Made by a program: the position numbers and the translations under genes. This document shows, piece by piece, positions 1-8,047 of a stretch of 64,000 bases of DNA. Location: assembly GCA_001596135.1 (NCBI GenBank), contig CP014773.1, positions 5,208,001 to 5,272,000 on the forward strand, written 5' to 3'. The stretch comes from Mucilaginibacter sp. PAMC 26640 (GTDB lineage Bacteria > Bacteroidota > Bacteroidia > Sphingobacteriales > Sphingobacteriaceae). Below the pieces are notes generated by a model, which was not told the origin of the DNA, searched no databases, and saw only the letters and a program-made list of their open reading frames with translations. Numbering within the stretch: position 1 is the stretch's first letter; each line of letters opens with the position of its first letter.

Positions 1-2665
1 ACGCCGTTGGGGTACCGGATATTTTACCGGTCGTGGCATCAAAAGTAAGCCCGGCAGGCAGTGTAGCAGGGCTGATGACATAGCCAGTGGTTTGGATCTT
101 CCGGATCGCTTTATTGTTGCTATCGGAAATGTACAGCTGGCCATCGGCATCTGCTGCGATGCCGAGGGGGTAACTAAAAGCCGCCAGCGGGCCAATACCA
201 TCTGTAAAAAGATAATACCCGGAGCCGGCCAAACGCGTGGTAACCCCGGAAGGCGTAATCTTGCGGATCATACTGTTAGCTGCATCTAAAACATATACGT
301 TTCCCAGCACATCGGTTGCTACACCTTTTGGGGATTCAAAAGCAGCCAGAGTTCCGGTGCCATTGGTTTGCCCCGCGGCACCGCTGCCTGCAAATGTTGT
401 TGTTGCCCCTGAAGGTGTTATTTTTCTGATCTTGTTATTCTTAGAGTCGGCTACGTAAACATTACCGTTCAGATCTGTAGCCACCGCATACGGCTCATTA
501 AAACTGGCGTTTGATCCGTTGGTATTATTGGCTGATCCTGCAGCATTGGTCCCCGCCAGGGTTGTTACCCGGCCCGTTATGCTTATTTTTCTGATGTCCG
601 CATTCGCCAGATCGGCTACATAAAGGTTACCTGAGCCATCGGTAGCAACTCCTACAGGATACCTGTATTTTGCATCAAGATCTGCATCACCATTTGCAAA
701 GTTATAGTCTCCGCTCTTGCCGGATACAATGCTAACCTCACCTGCTGCAGATACCTTTTTGATCATGTTAAACCCGGAATCACCTACGTATATATTACCA
801 AAAGCATCAGCCGCCAATCCATAAGGGGTGCTAAATCCGCTTGCAAAGGTTGAAAGGTTTCCTCCAGGACTTACTTTTTGTATGATATTACTTACCACGT
901 TAGTTACATAGATATTTCCGGATGGATCAACTGCTATGGCTGACACATCTTCCAGGCCCGACTTTACTGTGGTTACCCCACCGTAAGCCCTTGCAGGGAC
1001 GGCACCGCCTGTATTTTGTGGAGACAAAGGCGGTATTGCAACGTTGACCGTATATTGCTGCGGACTGCTGTAACTAATATTTGGTGGATTAACTGCTTTT
1101 CGGGGCCGGATAAATGACACGGTGTAGGTGCTGATGGTTACCCCGTCTTCTGCAATAACCTGGATGGCTGTGGAATTGCCGCCTGTATTTAAAGGCATTG
1201 TAAACGGCGCACCGCTTGCCACCGGACTGCCATTTATTTTCAATGTAGCATTGATATCAGCCAGGGAAGGGGTAACATTAATGCCGGTTGTTGTTTCCGG
1301 CACCGTCATTACATAATTGCGCTGCGATGGCGAAAAAGACGGGCTAAGTGATACGCCGCCCGTTAACAGGCCACTAAGCGTTGCATCTGTTGAGATAAGT
1401 CTTGTTGTAATATTTACAATTGCCGATCCGGATCCTGACTTGTTATACGCAGTAATGGTGTAATCCTGCGCCGGGCTAACCGCTGTTGGCGTACCGTTGA
1501 TGATACCCGTTGTGGCATCAAAACTGAGGCCGGGCGGTAAAGCAGGACTGATGTTGTATCCCGTTAAAAGTATTTTCCTGATCGTGCTGGAACCATTATC
1601 TGCCGTATATAAATTCCCGTCCTTATCTGCAACAATACCAACCGGAAACGAAAAGAGAGCATCTGTACCTACCGCGTTTACGGTGCCGAAATTACCTGCG
1701 TTTCCCGCAAGCGTGGTTACCACTCCCGCCGGTGTTATTTTACGAACCAGGCTGTTGTATGAATCGCTCACGTATAAATTGCCATTGGCGTCATTTGCAA
1801 CACCGTAGGGCCCTTCAAATCGGGCAGCAGTACCAGTTCCGTTTGCCGCACCTGCAGTCCCATTTCCGGCTAACGTGCTTACTACTCCCGTAGGTGTAAC
1901 CTTCCTGATAGCATTATTATATATATCGGCCACATATACATTTCCCGCAGCATCAGTAGCCACCCCAAACGGGCCATTAAATTTTGCTACTGTTTTGTCA
2001 CCATCAGCATAACCAGTTGCTCCGGTACCTGCCAACACGCTAACCATGCCACCGGCAATTTTCCTGATCTGCTGGTTCCCATAATCGCTGACATAAATAT
2101 TCCCTGCGCCATCTATCGCAATACCAGAGGGGGACTTAAACGAAGATAACAAGGCCGGACCAACTGCAAAGCCATAATCTCCGGTGCCTGCAACAATGCT
2201 GATCGCACCGGCTGGCGTAACTTTTTTCACCTGGTTGGTTCCAATATCAGCAATATACAGGTTGTCGCCGGCATCAAAGGCTAAGCCCGCAGGAAATGAC
2301 AACCCGGCCGATTTAGGTACGAATGTTGATACCAGCCCTTCAGGTGTAATCTTCCGGATCACACTGTTAGCTTTATCGGCTACATAAATATTGCCTTTGG
2401 AATCGGCAGCAAGGCCTTTGGGATCATTAAATGTAGCAAGACTCCCGCTGCCGTCAGTACTGCCGTTTACACCGCTACCTGCAAGAGTAGCAACCTGACC
2501 ATAGATGGCGGGCGGTACAGCCCCGCCGGCTTTTGCAGGCGCAAGGCTATTGATAGTTGTGCCTACAATATAATTCTGGGGACTTTGATAAGAAACTATG
2601 GGCGCCTGCGCAAAACACGCAGCAGTATACAATACAGGAATAAGGGCAAGTAACAGTTTCTTCAT
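1..2665 (-). CDS. Secreted NHL-repeat / Ig-like protein, C-terminus outside window
   Basis: Read leftward from an ATG at 2665, the frame stays open for about 888 codons and runs off the window edge, so the C-terminus is unseen. Residues 1-20 form a signal peptide ending AACFAQ. Two similar modules follow. Module 1 starts near residue 26 with SPQNYIVG and GGAVP, then has NHL-type beta-propeller repeats (about 55-365, each with G(L/V)A.D..GN.YV(A/S)D), a putative Ig domain (about 368-420, LPPGLSFDATTG) and a cadherin-like beta-sandwich (about 422-523, starting DATLSGL). Module 2 repeats SPQQYTVN and GGAVP near 530, has NHL repeats to about 850, and a second putative Ig domain is cut by the edge. 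NHL proteins bind proteins or glycans; a cell-surface or secreted role is inferred. The substrate is unknown. Several rightward open frames here are shadows of this gene. Confidence 0.85.
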   Translation of the reverse strand, partial: MKKLLLALIPVLYTAACFAQAPIVSYQSPQNYIVGTTINSLAPAKAGGAVPPAIYGQVATLAGSGVNGSTDGSGSLATFNDPKGLAADSKGNIYVADKANSVIRKITPEGLVSTFVPKSAGLSFPAGLAFDAGDNLYIADIGTNQVKKVTPAGAISIVAGTGDYGFAVGPALLSSFKSPSGIAIDGAGNIYVSDYGNQQIRKIAGGMVSVLAGTGATGYADGDKTVAKFNGPFGVATDAAGNVYVADIYNNAIRKVTPTGVVSTLAGNGTAGAANGTGTAARFEGPYGVANDANGNLYVSDSYNSLVRKITPAGVVTTLAGNAGNFGTVNAVGTDALFSFPVGIVADKDGNLYTADNGSSTIRKILLTGYNISPALPPGLSFDATTGIINGTPTAVSPAQDYTITAYNKSGSGSAIVNITTRLISTDATLSGLLTGGVSLSPSFSPSQRNYVMTVPETTTGINVTPSLADINATLKINGSPVASGAPFTMPLNTGGNSTAIQVIAEDGVTISTYTVSFIRPRKAVNPPNISYSSPQQYTVNVAIPPLSPQNTGGAVPARAYGGVTTVKSGLEDVSAIAVDPSGNIYVTNVVSNIIQKVSPGGNLSTFASGFSTPYGLAADAFGNIYVGDSGFNMIKKVSAAGEVSIVSGKSGDYNFANGDADLDAKYRYPVGVATDGSGNLYVADLANADIRKISITGRVTTLAGTNAAGSANNTNGSNASFNEPYAVATDLNGNVYVADSKNNKIRKITPSGATTTFAGSGAAGQTNGTGTLAAFESPKGVATDVLGNVYVLDAANSMIRKITPSGVTTRLAGSGYYLFTDGIGPLAAFSYPLGIAADADGQLYISDSNNKAIRKIQTTGYVISPATLPAGLTFDATTGKISGTPTA

Positions 2666-3213
2666 ATTATCAAATTGTCGGGTTACTAAAATGACGATAT
2701 GCCTCCATACGGATTTTCGTCACTATTAGTTATACCTGTGTGCTTATTTTAATAATACAGATCGCTACCTATTCAAAAAATTAACAAGCTATTGTTTAAT
2801 ACCAAACGCGCTATATTTTGGAAAGGCAAAGATGCTTGCGAGTATCAATTGGAGAAATTACAATATTTATTAATCAGGGTATTACTTGTAAAAGTAAATA
2901 TTTTTGAATAGAATTCGAAATATTTACCATTTACATTACTTATTATACTGTTATAAGTACTTTAATCTTCATATCTAAAATTATTATTTCGATTCCAAAA
3001 GCCAATCGGATGGCAGATAGGATCTCCCTTGGGGTCAATATCCTATTTAATATGCTGCCTATGGCATATAATAGCCTGAAGCAATAAAAAAATATGGAAA
3101 TATTGTTATCTATTGACTGGCAATTTTAACAAGCAGCGGATCTATAAAAATGCTCCAATGCTATATCAATGGGGTGTTTGCAAATATTGCCAGGGGTATT
3201 AACGGTAGCTGTA
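2666..3213. other. A+T-rich intergenic stretch, no gene seen
   Basis: About 550 bases upstream of the NHL protein gene, with stops in all frames. The only structure I see is a 7-bp inverted repeat (ATAGGAT at about 3015, ATCCTAT at about 3040, 18-nt spacer) of unknown meaning. The leftward promoter of the NHL gene should lie at the left end, but no good TAnnTTTG box is visible. Confidence 0.5.
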
Positions 3214-3247
3214 CAAAAAAAGCCGCTCCGGATTTAATCCGGGCGGC
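3214..3247 (-). terminator. Rho-independent terminator of the small membrane protein gene
   Basis: On the minus strand a GC-rich hairpin (outer stem GCCG/CGGC, inner stem CCGGAT/ATCCGG, 3-nt loop, small internal bulge) is followed directly by a run of seven or eight T residues. It lies about 30 nt past the stop codon of the leftward gene ending at 3278, as expected for an intrinsic terminator. Confidence 0.8.
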
Positions 3248-3277
3248 TGTATTAAATTGATCAATGTAAATGGTATC

Positions 3278-3466
3278 TCAGTCGTTAATAAGGCTGGTGC
3301 CATGAATGCGCTCCAGCTTGCCATTTGCATTTATAGCATAATCAGCATCGTGGGTGTCGGTATTAACCGTTAAAGCGGATCTGGTTTTGGTTTTGGTTCG
3401 GCGGGGAAATAATGGCAATACAATTAGTGCCAGTAGTAAAATCACCCCTAAAAATTCAATTAACAT
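3278..3466 (-). CDS. Small single-pass membrane protein, unknown function
   Basis: A 62-residue protein with one hydrophobic segment at about residues 4-20 (FLGVILLLALIVLPLF) followed by a strongly basic stretch (RRTKTKTR), which suggests the C-terminal tail stays in the cytoplasm. The tail carries a polar sequence with DAD and NANGKLERIHG. I do not recognise a family. Support for a real gene comes from its protein-like composition and from the good intrinsic terminator about 30 nt after the stop. It stands alone between long non-coding stretches. Confidence 0.55.
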   Translation of the reverse strand: MLIEFLGVILLLALIVLPLFPRRTKTKTRSALTVNTDTHDADYAINANGKLERIHGTSLIND

Positions 3467-3745
3467 GTTGTTTTAATTTAGTATTCAAATCGTTTGTACT
3501 TACATAGCTAAAAGAGTGCCGAAATCTGCAGCAAAAGGTAAAAGCAATGTTTAAACAATTTAAACGCAGCTATTTATTTTCCTGCTGTAAACGCTCGTTA
3601 CTTTGCCTTCCCAAAACGGGAAAGTCTTTTCCAATTTGACTTATACTTAGCTGATTAGGTTTATTCTGCTTGAATTGGTTAGCTAATTTGTCGTCATCAA
3701 ATTACTATGCATACATACGACTTTTTTGTGATTTAGTTATATTTT
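3467..3745. other. Intergenic, no gene seen
   Basis: A+T-rich DNA upstream of the small membrane protein gene, with stops in all frames and no recognisable RNA or repeat. Together with the gene remnant at 3746-4078 and the bases up to 4245 it makes nearly 800 bases without an intact gene. Confidence 0.4.
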
Positions 3746-4078
3746 TTATTTAGTCAAAAAATCTGCTTCCGGATTGTGCAGCACACAATACATCATACTT
3801 TTTAATAGTTTAATATATCTGCTTACCCCTTCGCTCACTTCGTTTACATATACGAATTCGTTTGCCATGTGCGACCTTGCCGGGTCGCCTGGTCCAATTT
3901 TAACCGAGGATAATAATGGGTCACCAATAGAGTGCCCATTGTGCCATCCATCGGCTAAAGTGGTTTTAAACCGGTTAGCTATGGTTTTTTGAAATGAGCA
4001 GATAGCTGATATCGCTCCACCCCATTTTGAACAAGCAATATTCCATTTTGGAATGGTGGAGCCGGGCACTATGTTCAA
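3746..4078 (-). pseudogene. Remnant of an M20-family metallopeptidase (C-terminal part)
   Basis: The leftward frame gives 110 residues. Its second half resembles the C-terminal end of M20 peptidases of the ArgE/DapE/ACY1 kind: GPGDPARSHMANEF followed by EVSEGVSRYIKLL, where this family has a metal-site region of the form G.G.ARSH..NE and a closing helix. The N-terminal catalytic domain (the HxD and EE metal ligands) is absent from the frame, and the bases up to 4245 hold no continuation I can recognise. An intact enzyme has roughly 350-450 residues, so this would be a decayed or truncated gene. The match is by memory of motifs only, and the first 40 residues do not align convincingly. Confidence 0.4.
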
Positions 4079-4245
4079 AAACGTGGCATTCCGGACGCAG
4101 CTTATAACCGGAAAACCGGATTAAGCAGGTACGGCTATTTTGCCTGATTTGAGATGCAAATCCAGACCAAAAATATCAGTGCATCAAGATATTTAAAATA
4201 CCGATGATACATTACGGATGATGAGGCACATCTGATGATAATTAA

Positions 4246-5016
4246 CTAGACATCCATTTCTTTTATCTGGCTTTTGTATTCGGGTGGCAGGAAGGCTTCT
4301 TTCAAAAGCCCATGCAGTTTTACGATCCTGGAGAGTTTGTAAAGCCCGATCAACGGCCCGATATACAAGATGCTGTTGATGGGCAATAGTGATTTGGCCG
4401 CTTTCGGCACCATCAGCAGCTGCACTTGTTTCAGTAATTCATAACGCAATACACCTAAGTGCTTTTTGTATTGCTTAAACAAATCAATCGTAAAATCGCT
4501 GCACAACAGGTGCGTTTGCAAATGCTCCACACGAACTTTTAACCACTGCTGATAATTATAAGGCATATCCTTCAGGCTCATGCGCAAGCCTAGGCGGTAA
4601 AACACTTCAAAAACCTCTTCTTTTTCGTCATCACTTAAGTGCCGCTCCAGTAATTCAAAAGATCGGATGGTGTAGTCTATCAGCATAAATAATACGTCGC
4701 GGTAGGCCCAGTCCGGAATAGTTGCACCGCGTGCCTGCTCCACGCCCTGATGAATAGCATTGATCCGGTCAATGGCGGCCAGTGCACTGTTATACTCTGA
4801 AAAGATGATCATCCGGCTATATTGCACGGTAGAGAAGAGCCTGCCTAAAGGATCTGCCGGCAGCTGGCCGGTGTAGTAAAGCCAGTCTACTGCCTTATTT
4901 AAAGCAAATTCAGCAGCCGAACCGGCAAAAATGAACAGAATATTATCGGCCTTGCTCCAGATCTCACGGACGATAGACCCCTCAGGGACAAAATATTTTA
5001 CTATATCCTTATCCAT
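4246..5016 (-). CDS. MpaB/rubber-oxygenase-like (DUF2236) family protein
   Basis: A 256-residue mostly helical protein that looks like a member of the DUF2236 family, which includes fungal MpaB oxygenase and bacterial latex-clearing protein (haem-b-type oxygenases). Visible family features are the N-terminal REIWSKADNILFIFAGS stretch (about residues 17-33, family G-hydrophobic-A pattern), an IHQGV segment with His89, a PDWAYRDVLFMLIDYTIRSFE helix (about 101-121, split here by eye from a longer one) and a late MP..Y..W element near 151-159. The length matches the shorter bacterial members. The start overlaps the stop of the upstream membrane protein gene by 8 nt, so the two are probably translated together. 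Substrate unknown. Confidence 0.65.
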   Translation of the reverse strand: MDKDIVKYFVPEGSIVREIWSKADNILFIFAGSAAEFALNKAVDWLYYTGQLPADPLGRLFSTVQYSRMIIFSEYNSALAAIDRINAIHQGVEQARGATIPDWAYRDVLFMLIDYTIRSFELLERHLSDDEKEEVFEVFYRLGLRMSLKDMPYNYQQWLKVRVEHLQTHLLCSDFTIDLFKQYKKHLGVLRYELLKQVQLLMVPKAAKSLLPINSILYIGPLIGLYKLSRIVKLHGLLKEAFLPPEYKSQIKEMDV

Positions 5017-5410
5017 TTACTTTCCTTAATTCTACTCTTTTCAATACACTAAGCCAGCTTTCCAATAAGCCCACCAATATAATGCCTAAAGTGTAGGCCA
5101 GCATATCCAGCCATCTGAAAGTTGTTCCCAACAGGTTTCTTGCCAGGGCCGAATGCCCCCACCCCAATTGATCAATGAGATGAAAAAACTGAGTAATTTC
5201 CACAAGGTAAGCGAAAATAAGCGTGCCGATAGCCGTTTTCCATACGCCGGTTTTAATGAATGCTTTTACCATGCAGTAAACCAGTATAACCACTATAAAA
5301 TCACCGCCATATGGCCTGATGATGGTATCGTGCATAAAATCGGCTATTAACACTTCGGCGTTGAAAAGCAGTACCGCTATCCCGAAATAGTATTTATTGA
5401 ATTTGAACAT
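5009..5410 (-). CDS. DUF2809 family membrane protein
   Basis: A 133-residue protein with four predicted membrane helices (about residues 8-23, 37-53, 58-75 and 97-117). The pattern RPYGGDFIVVILVY, an E(I/L)TQ element and FRWLDMLAYTLG match DUF2809 (YjgA-like annotated) integral membrane proteins, which are usually 120-140 residues long. The function of the family is unknown. Its stop overlaps the start of the MpaB-like gene by 8 nt, and the two would form a leftward two-gene operon, which hints that the membrane protein anchors or serves the oxygenase; that link is inference. Confidence 0.7.
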   Translation of the reverse strand: MFKFNKYYFGIAVLLFNAEVLIADFMHDTIIRPYGGDFIVVILVYCMVKAFIKTGVWKTAIGTLIFAYLVEITQFFHLIDQLGWGHSALARNLLGTTFRWLDMLAYTLGIILVGLLESWLSVLKRVELRKVNG

Positions 5411-5507
5411 ATATTTAAGTTTATAAATATTTTACCCGGACCTTTCTCCGTGACGATGAGGGTGAAACGCACAATTCGCCCGCAGATTAACTCACCCCGG
5501 GTTCGCT
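5411..5507. other. Intergenic upstream of the DUF2809 gene
   Basis: Short non-coding stretch leading from the DUF2809 start into the tandem repeat. It contains GC-rich pieces (CTCACCCCGGGTTCG) resembling the repeat edges, so the repeat may once have had a third, degenerate copy here. Confidence 0.35.
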
Positions 5508-5618
5508 CCGCTGCCCGACCCGCTCTCCGCTTTGCGGAAAGAGCTTGAAACTTATCTAATCAGCATCTGAACTCCCCTCTTTGCGAAGCAGAGAGGGGTT
5601 TGGGGTGAGTTAACTCTT
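5508..5618. repeat. Tandem intergenic repeat, copy 1 (about 111 bp)
   Basis: First of two adjacent copies that differ at only a few positions. Each copy contains two dyads: CTCTCCGC-TTT-GCGGAAAGAG, and CCCCTCTTTGC-GAA-GCAGAGAGGGG, joined by AACTTATCTAATCAGCAT, and ends with GGGGTGAGTTAACTC. This type of CCCCTCT/AGAGGGG hairpin is familiar from Bacteroidota intergenic DNA. The unit has no coding capacity; it would fold into two hairpins if transcribed. Confidence 0.8.
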
Positions 5619-5731
5619 CCCGCTGCCCCACCCGCTCTCCGCTTTGCGGAAACAGGGTGAAACTTATCTAATCAGCATAAGAACTCCCCCTCTTTGCGAA
5701 GCAGTGAGGGGTTGGTGGTGAGTTAACTCTT
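5619..5731. repeat. Tandem intergenic repeat, copy 2
   Basis: Second copy, directly abutting the first, with the same two dyads and the same linker. Differences from copy 1 include CCCC for CCCG near the start, AACAGGGTG for AAGAGCTTG after the first dyad, and AGTGAGGGG for AGAGAGGGG in the second. It lies between the DUF2809 gene and the stop of the small membrane protein gene at 5784. Confidence 0.8.
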
Positions 5732-5783
5732 TCCGCACGCACTCATCGTTTTCAATTCACCCCACTAGCCGAATAAATTAGCG

Positions 5784-6281
5784 CTACAATCCTCTCTCAT
5801 TAACGTCCTCTAATTTTTGAATATCCCGGTAGGCGATATACAAAGGCAAAATCCCGATAACTCCGAAAGAACTATCTACCAGGTTCCAGAAAAAAGGGAT
5901 CCCGCGGATCGGCCCCATGATAAAGGTTAGCGGCAGGATAAGCGCACAGGCGATCATCCCGAATTGGATAACCCAGATATTCCTGACAGGATCGCGCAGG
6001 GGGCCAACAAACAGTATAGCCAGCATAATGTGGGCGAAGGCCAGCCAGTCGGTACCGTAACTTAAAAAAGGGTACGCCTGGTTGCTGGCTTTTACGGCAT
6101 GATAAACGGTAGCCAGCCAGGCTTGTATGTACGCCGGCAAAGCACTGCGGTGGTTTACCAGCCAGTGCAGTTCAGTTTCTATGGGGAAAGCAGTGGCCCC
6201 GCTCAGGAATAGGCCGGCTATCATCACCCAAATGCAAATCTTAATGCGGCGGCTCAGCTTTTTATGGTTTACAGTTCTCAT
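5784..6281 (-). CDS. Multi-pass membrane protein, unknown function
   Basis: With the ATG at 6281 the protein has 165 residues; an ATG at 6374 would add 31 polar residues (MKTLHQPLSRD...). I prefer the shorter form because the basic KKLSRRIK directly before the first helix is a normal start for a membrane protein. About four helices are visible: IKICIWVMIAGLFLSG, a middle one at FAHIMLAILFVGPL, one at IWVIQFGMIACALILPLTF, and one at FFWNLVDSSFGVIGILPLYIA. Short conserved-looking pieces include GTDWLAFAH and GPIRGIPFFWN. I do not know the family's function. It follows the exosortase gene after about 320 bp, so it may not belong to that operon. Confidence 0.7.
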   Translation of the reverse strand: MRTVNHKKLSRRIKICIWVMIAGLFLSGATAFPIETELHWLVNHRSALPAYIQAWLATVYHAVKASNQAYPFLSYGTDWLAFAHIMLAILFVGPLRDPVRNIWVIQFGMIACALILPLTFIMGPIRGIPFFWNLVDSSFGVIGILPLYIAYRDIQKLEDVNERGL

Positions 6282-6598
6282 AATTTTTATAGGATAAGGT
6301 TGAGGAAAATCTTCTATATGGTGATTAAGGTAATTATTTGTATCGCGAGAGAGTGGTTGATGAAGCGTTTTCATTTTGCTTATATTTCTGTTTTAACTTA
6401 TAGATTAATGGTTGGGCTGATGGACGTAATGCAAAGAACTCGAAGGAAAAACACAAAGGGTACAAAGCATTTATATCGCTCAAAAGGTGTATGACGATCT
6501 ATCAAATCCTGGTGACTTCGCTTTCAAACTTATTCTTTGTGTCACTTTGCTCCCGTTTTTGTATTCTTTGTTATTCTAACCGGTAGTCTTTGTTATTT
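6282..6598. other. Intergenic with imperfect inverted repeat
   Basis: Non-coding DNA between the exosortase N stop and the membrane protein. ACACAAAGGGTACAAAGCAT (6451-6470) and the reverse complement of TTCTTTGTGTCACTTTGC (6533-6550) are related, giving an imperfect inverted repeat about 100 bp across. Part of the stretch may encode the N-terminal extension of the neighbouring gene if the ATG at 6374 is used. Confidence 0.35.
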
Positions 6599-7936
6599 TC
6601 ATTTTGTGTTCAATTTTTTAAATAGATCGCCCGTCAGCATCTCCACCGACTTTTTATGCAATTCCTCCGGAGATGCGGCATTCACATTCACTAAATAAAA
6701 TTGGCCTTCGTTCCTTGCGGCGATCCATCGCCAGCTGAATTGGTTTACGGTTTTCACTTTGCCATTGTCAAACCACCAGGCCGCATAGATTTTATCCTGC
6801 TTTTTGGTGAGGATTGCGGTATAAATATCATAGCCGGCAACATTTTCCTGCCGGATGCTTTTAAAAACGTAGCCACTGCCCACCCAGCAGATCATCGGGT
6901 CATGTTCGGGAGCGTAAAAGGCCGTTGGCTTGAGGTAGATCAGTGCCTCTTTATTCTCGAACTTTAGAATGCCCCCTCCCAGTTGTTTTTTGTGATAGCC
7001 TGCAATTTGCATTGGGTTTGACGCACCTGCCAGGTGATCTGCTTTCGTTATGTGGGCGGCAACAAACAGTATCATCCCTAAAAGAAAGAGGTGGATTAGC
7101 AGGAAACGGCTATCAGTAACAACGGCATTATCCCTTGCCTGCTGTTTACCGGCCTTACCTAAACTGTGCACCAGCGGTTTGATGCCAAACAATAAAGGCA
7201 GCAGCACATAAATCGCCAGGCAGCAAATCCCAACCGCGTCATGCAGAAAGGTACCCGGCATTATCTTAAAACGGACGAGCAACAGGATGCGGAAGAAATT
7301 ACAAACTACATTTAGCAATAGCGTAAATGCCGCCAGCAACCACAGGTATTTAAATGAAAGCGTGTTTCCGGATTGCCGCTGATACCAGGTCAGCACAAAA
7401 AGGCAGATGAGTAGCGACATGACCAGCATGTTCAGCCCGGCGCAGGCCTGGTCTACCGAGAATTCGAAATTGCCCATCATGATCTGGTTACCTGCGGCGC
7501 TTACCTCCATTCCGGTTAGTGCCAGCGTGTTCGCCACCTTTTCGGTTAGCCAAAGCCTTACCGGGAATTCGCCCATGCGGGTGATGTGGCCAAACACCGG
7601 TGAGATCAACAGCATGAGCAACAGAAAGATATTACTCACCCTGCCGATGGAATGCTCAATCAGCAACAGCACTACAAACAGCAGGGCCACGAAGAATAAA
7701 GTATTTACCGGGGCGATAATGGCTAAACCAACACCTAATAATGCTGGCAGCAAATAACGCAAAGATCGGTTGCCCTTTTCTATTGTACAAACGTACGGCA
7801 CCAGTATTACCCCCATCACCAGGTTGGCATCCCATTTAAAGTAGGCCGGGATAAACCAAATGGCCAGCGCAAAGTATACCACACCAAATGCGATAAGTGG
7901 ATGTGGCTTAACTGTTTTTAATGGGAGCGTTAACAT
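6599..7936 (-). CDS. xrtN: Exosortase N (XrtN), transpeptidase-like sorting enzyme
   Basis: Exosortases are multi-pass inner-membrane cysteine enzymes that cleave PEP-CTERM-like tails and attach the protein to a surface ligand. This 445-residue protein has about eight membrane helices in residues 10-250 and all three catalytic-site residues: Cys165 in DQACAG, Arg216 in NFFRI and His232 in LHDAVG. After another helix (about 278-294) comes a soluble domain (about 300-420) with DPMICWVGSGY (Cys350, Trp351) and WWFDNG, resembling EpsI-type exosortase partners, so the partner appears fused to the enzyme. The gene lies just downstream of its presumed only substrate, the VIT-domain protein, separated by 111 bp. 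Assignment to XrtN rather than another subtype rests on that neighbour. Confidence 0.88.
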   Translation of the reverse strand: MLTLPLKTVKPHPLIAFGVVYFALAIWFIPAYFKWDANLVMGVILVPYVCTIEKGNRSLRYLLPALLGVGLAIIAPVNTLFFVALLFVVLLLIEHSIGRVSNIFLLLMLLISPVFGHITRMGEFPVRLWLTEKVANTLALTGMEVSAAGNQIMMGNFEFSVDQACAGLNMLVMSLLICLFVLTWYQRQSGNTLSFKYLWLLAAFTLLLNVVCNFFRILLLVRFKIMPGTFLHDAVGICCLAIYVLLPLLFGIKPLVHSLGKAGKQQARDNAVVTDSRFLLIHLFLLGMILFVAAHITKADHLAGASNPMQIAGYHKKQLGGGILKFENKEALIYLKPTAFYAPEHDPMICWVGSGYVFKSIRQENVAGYDIYTAILTKKQDKIYAAWWFDNGKVKTVNQFSWRWIAARNEGQFYLVNVNAASPEELHKKSVEMLTGDLFKKLNTK

Positions 7937-8047
7937 ATTGATCTTTTAAGTTGTAATAATGGGCCGATAATATCATTGGCAAGCGGGCCATGACGCGTGC
8001 TGCTACCAGCTCCGGATAACCCGGCACAACATATTCATTTTGAAATG

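Noticed and set aside
92..2387. Rightward open frames in the first 2.4 kb
   Set aside because: They are shadows of the leftward NHL/Ig gene, whose frame stays open from 2665 to the window edge and contains a signal peptide and clear domain repeats.
6264..6494. 76-residue rightward frame
   Set aside because: Antisense to the membrane protein gene start and intergenic DNA; composition is not protein-like.
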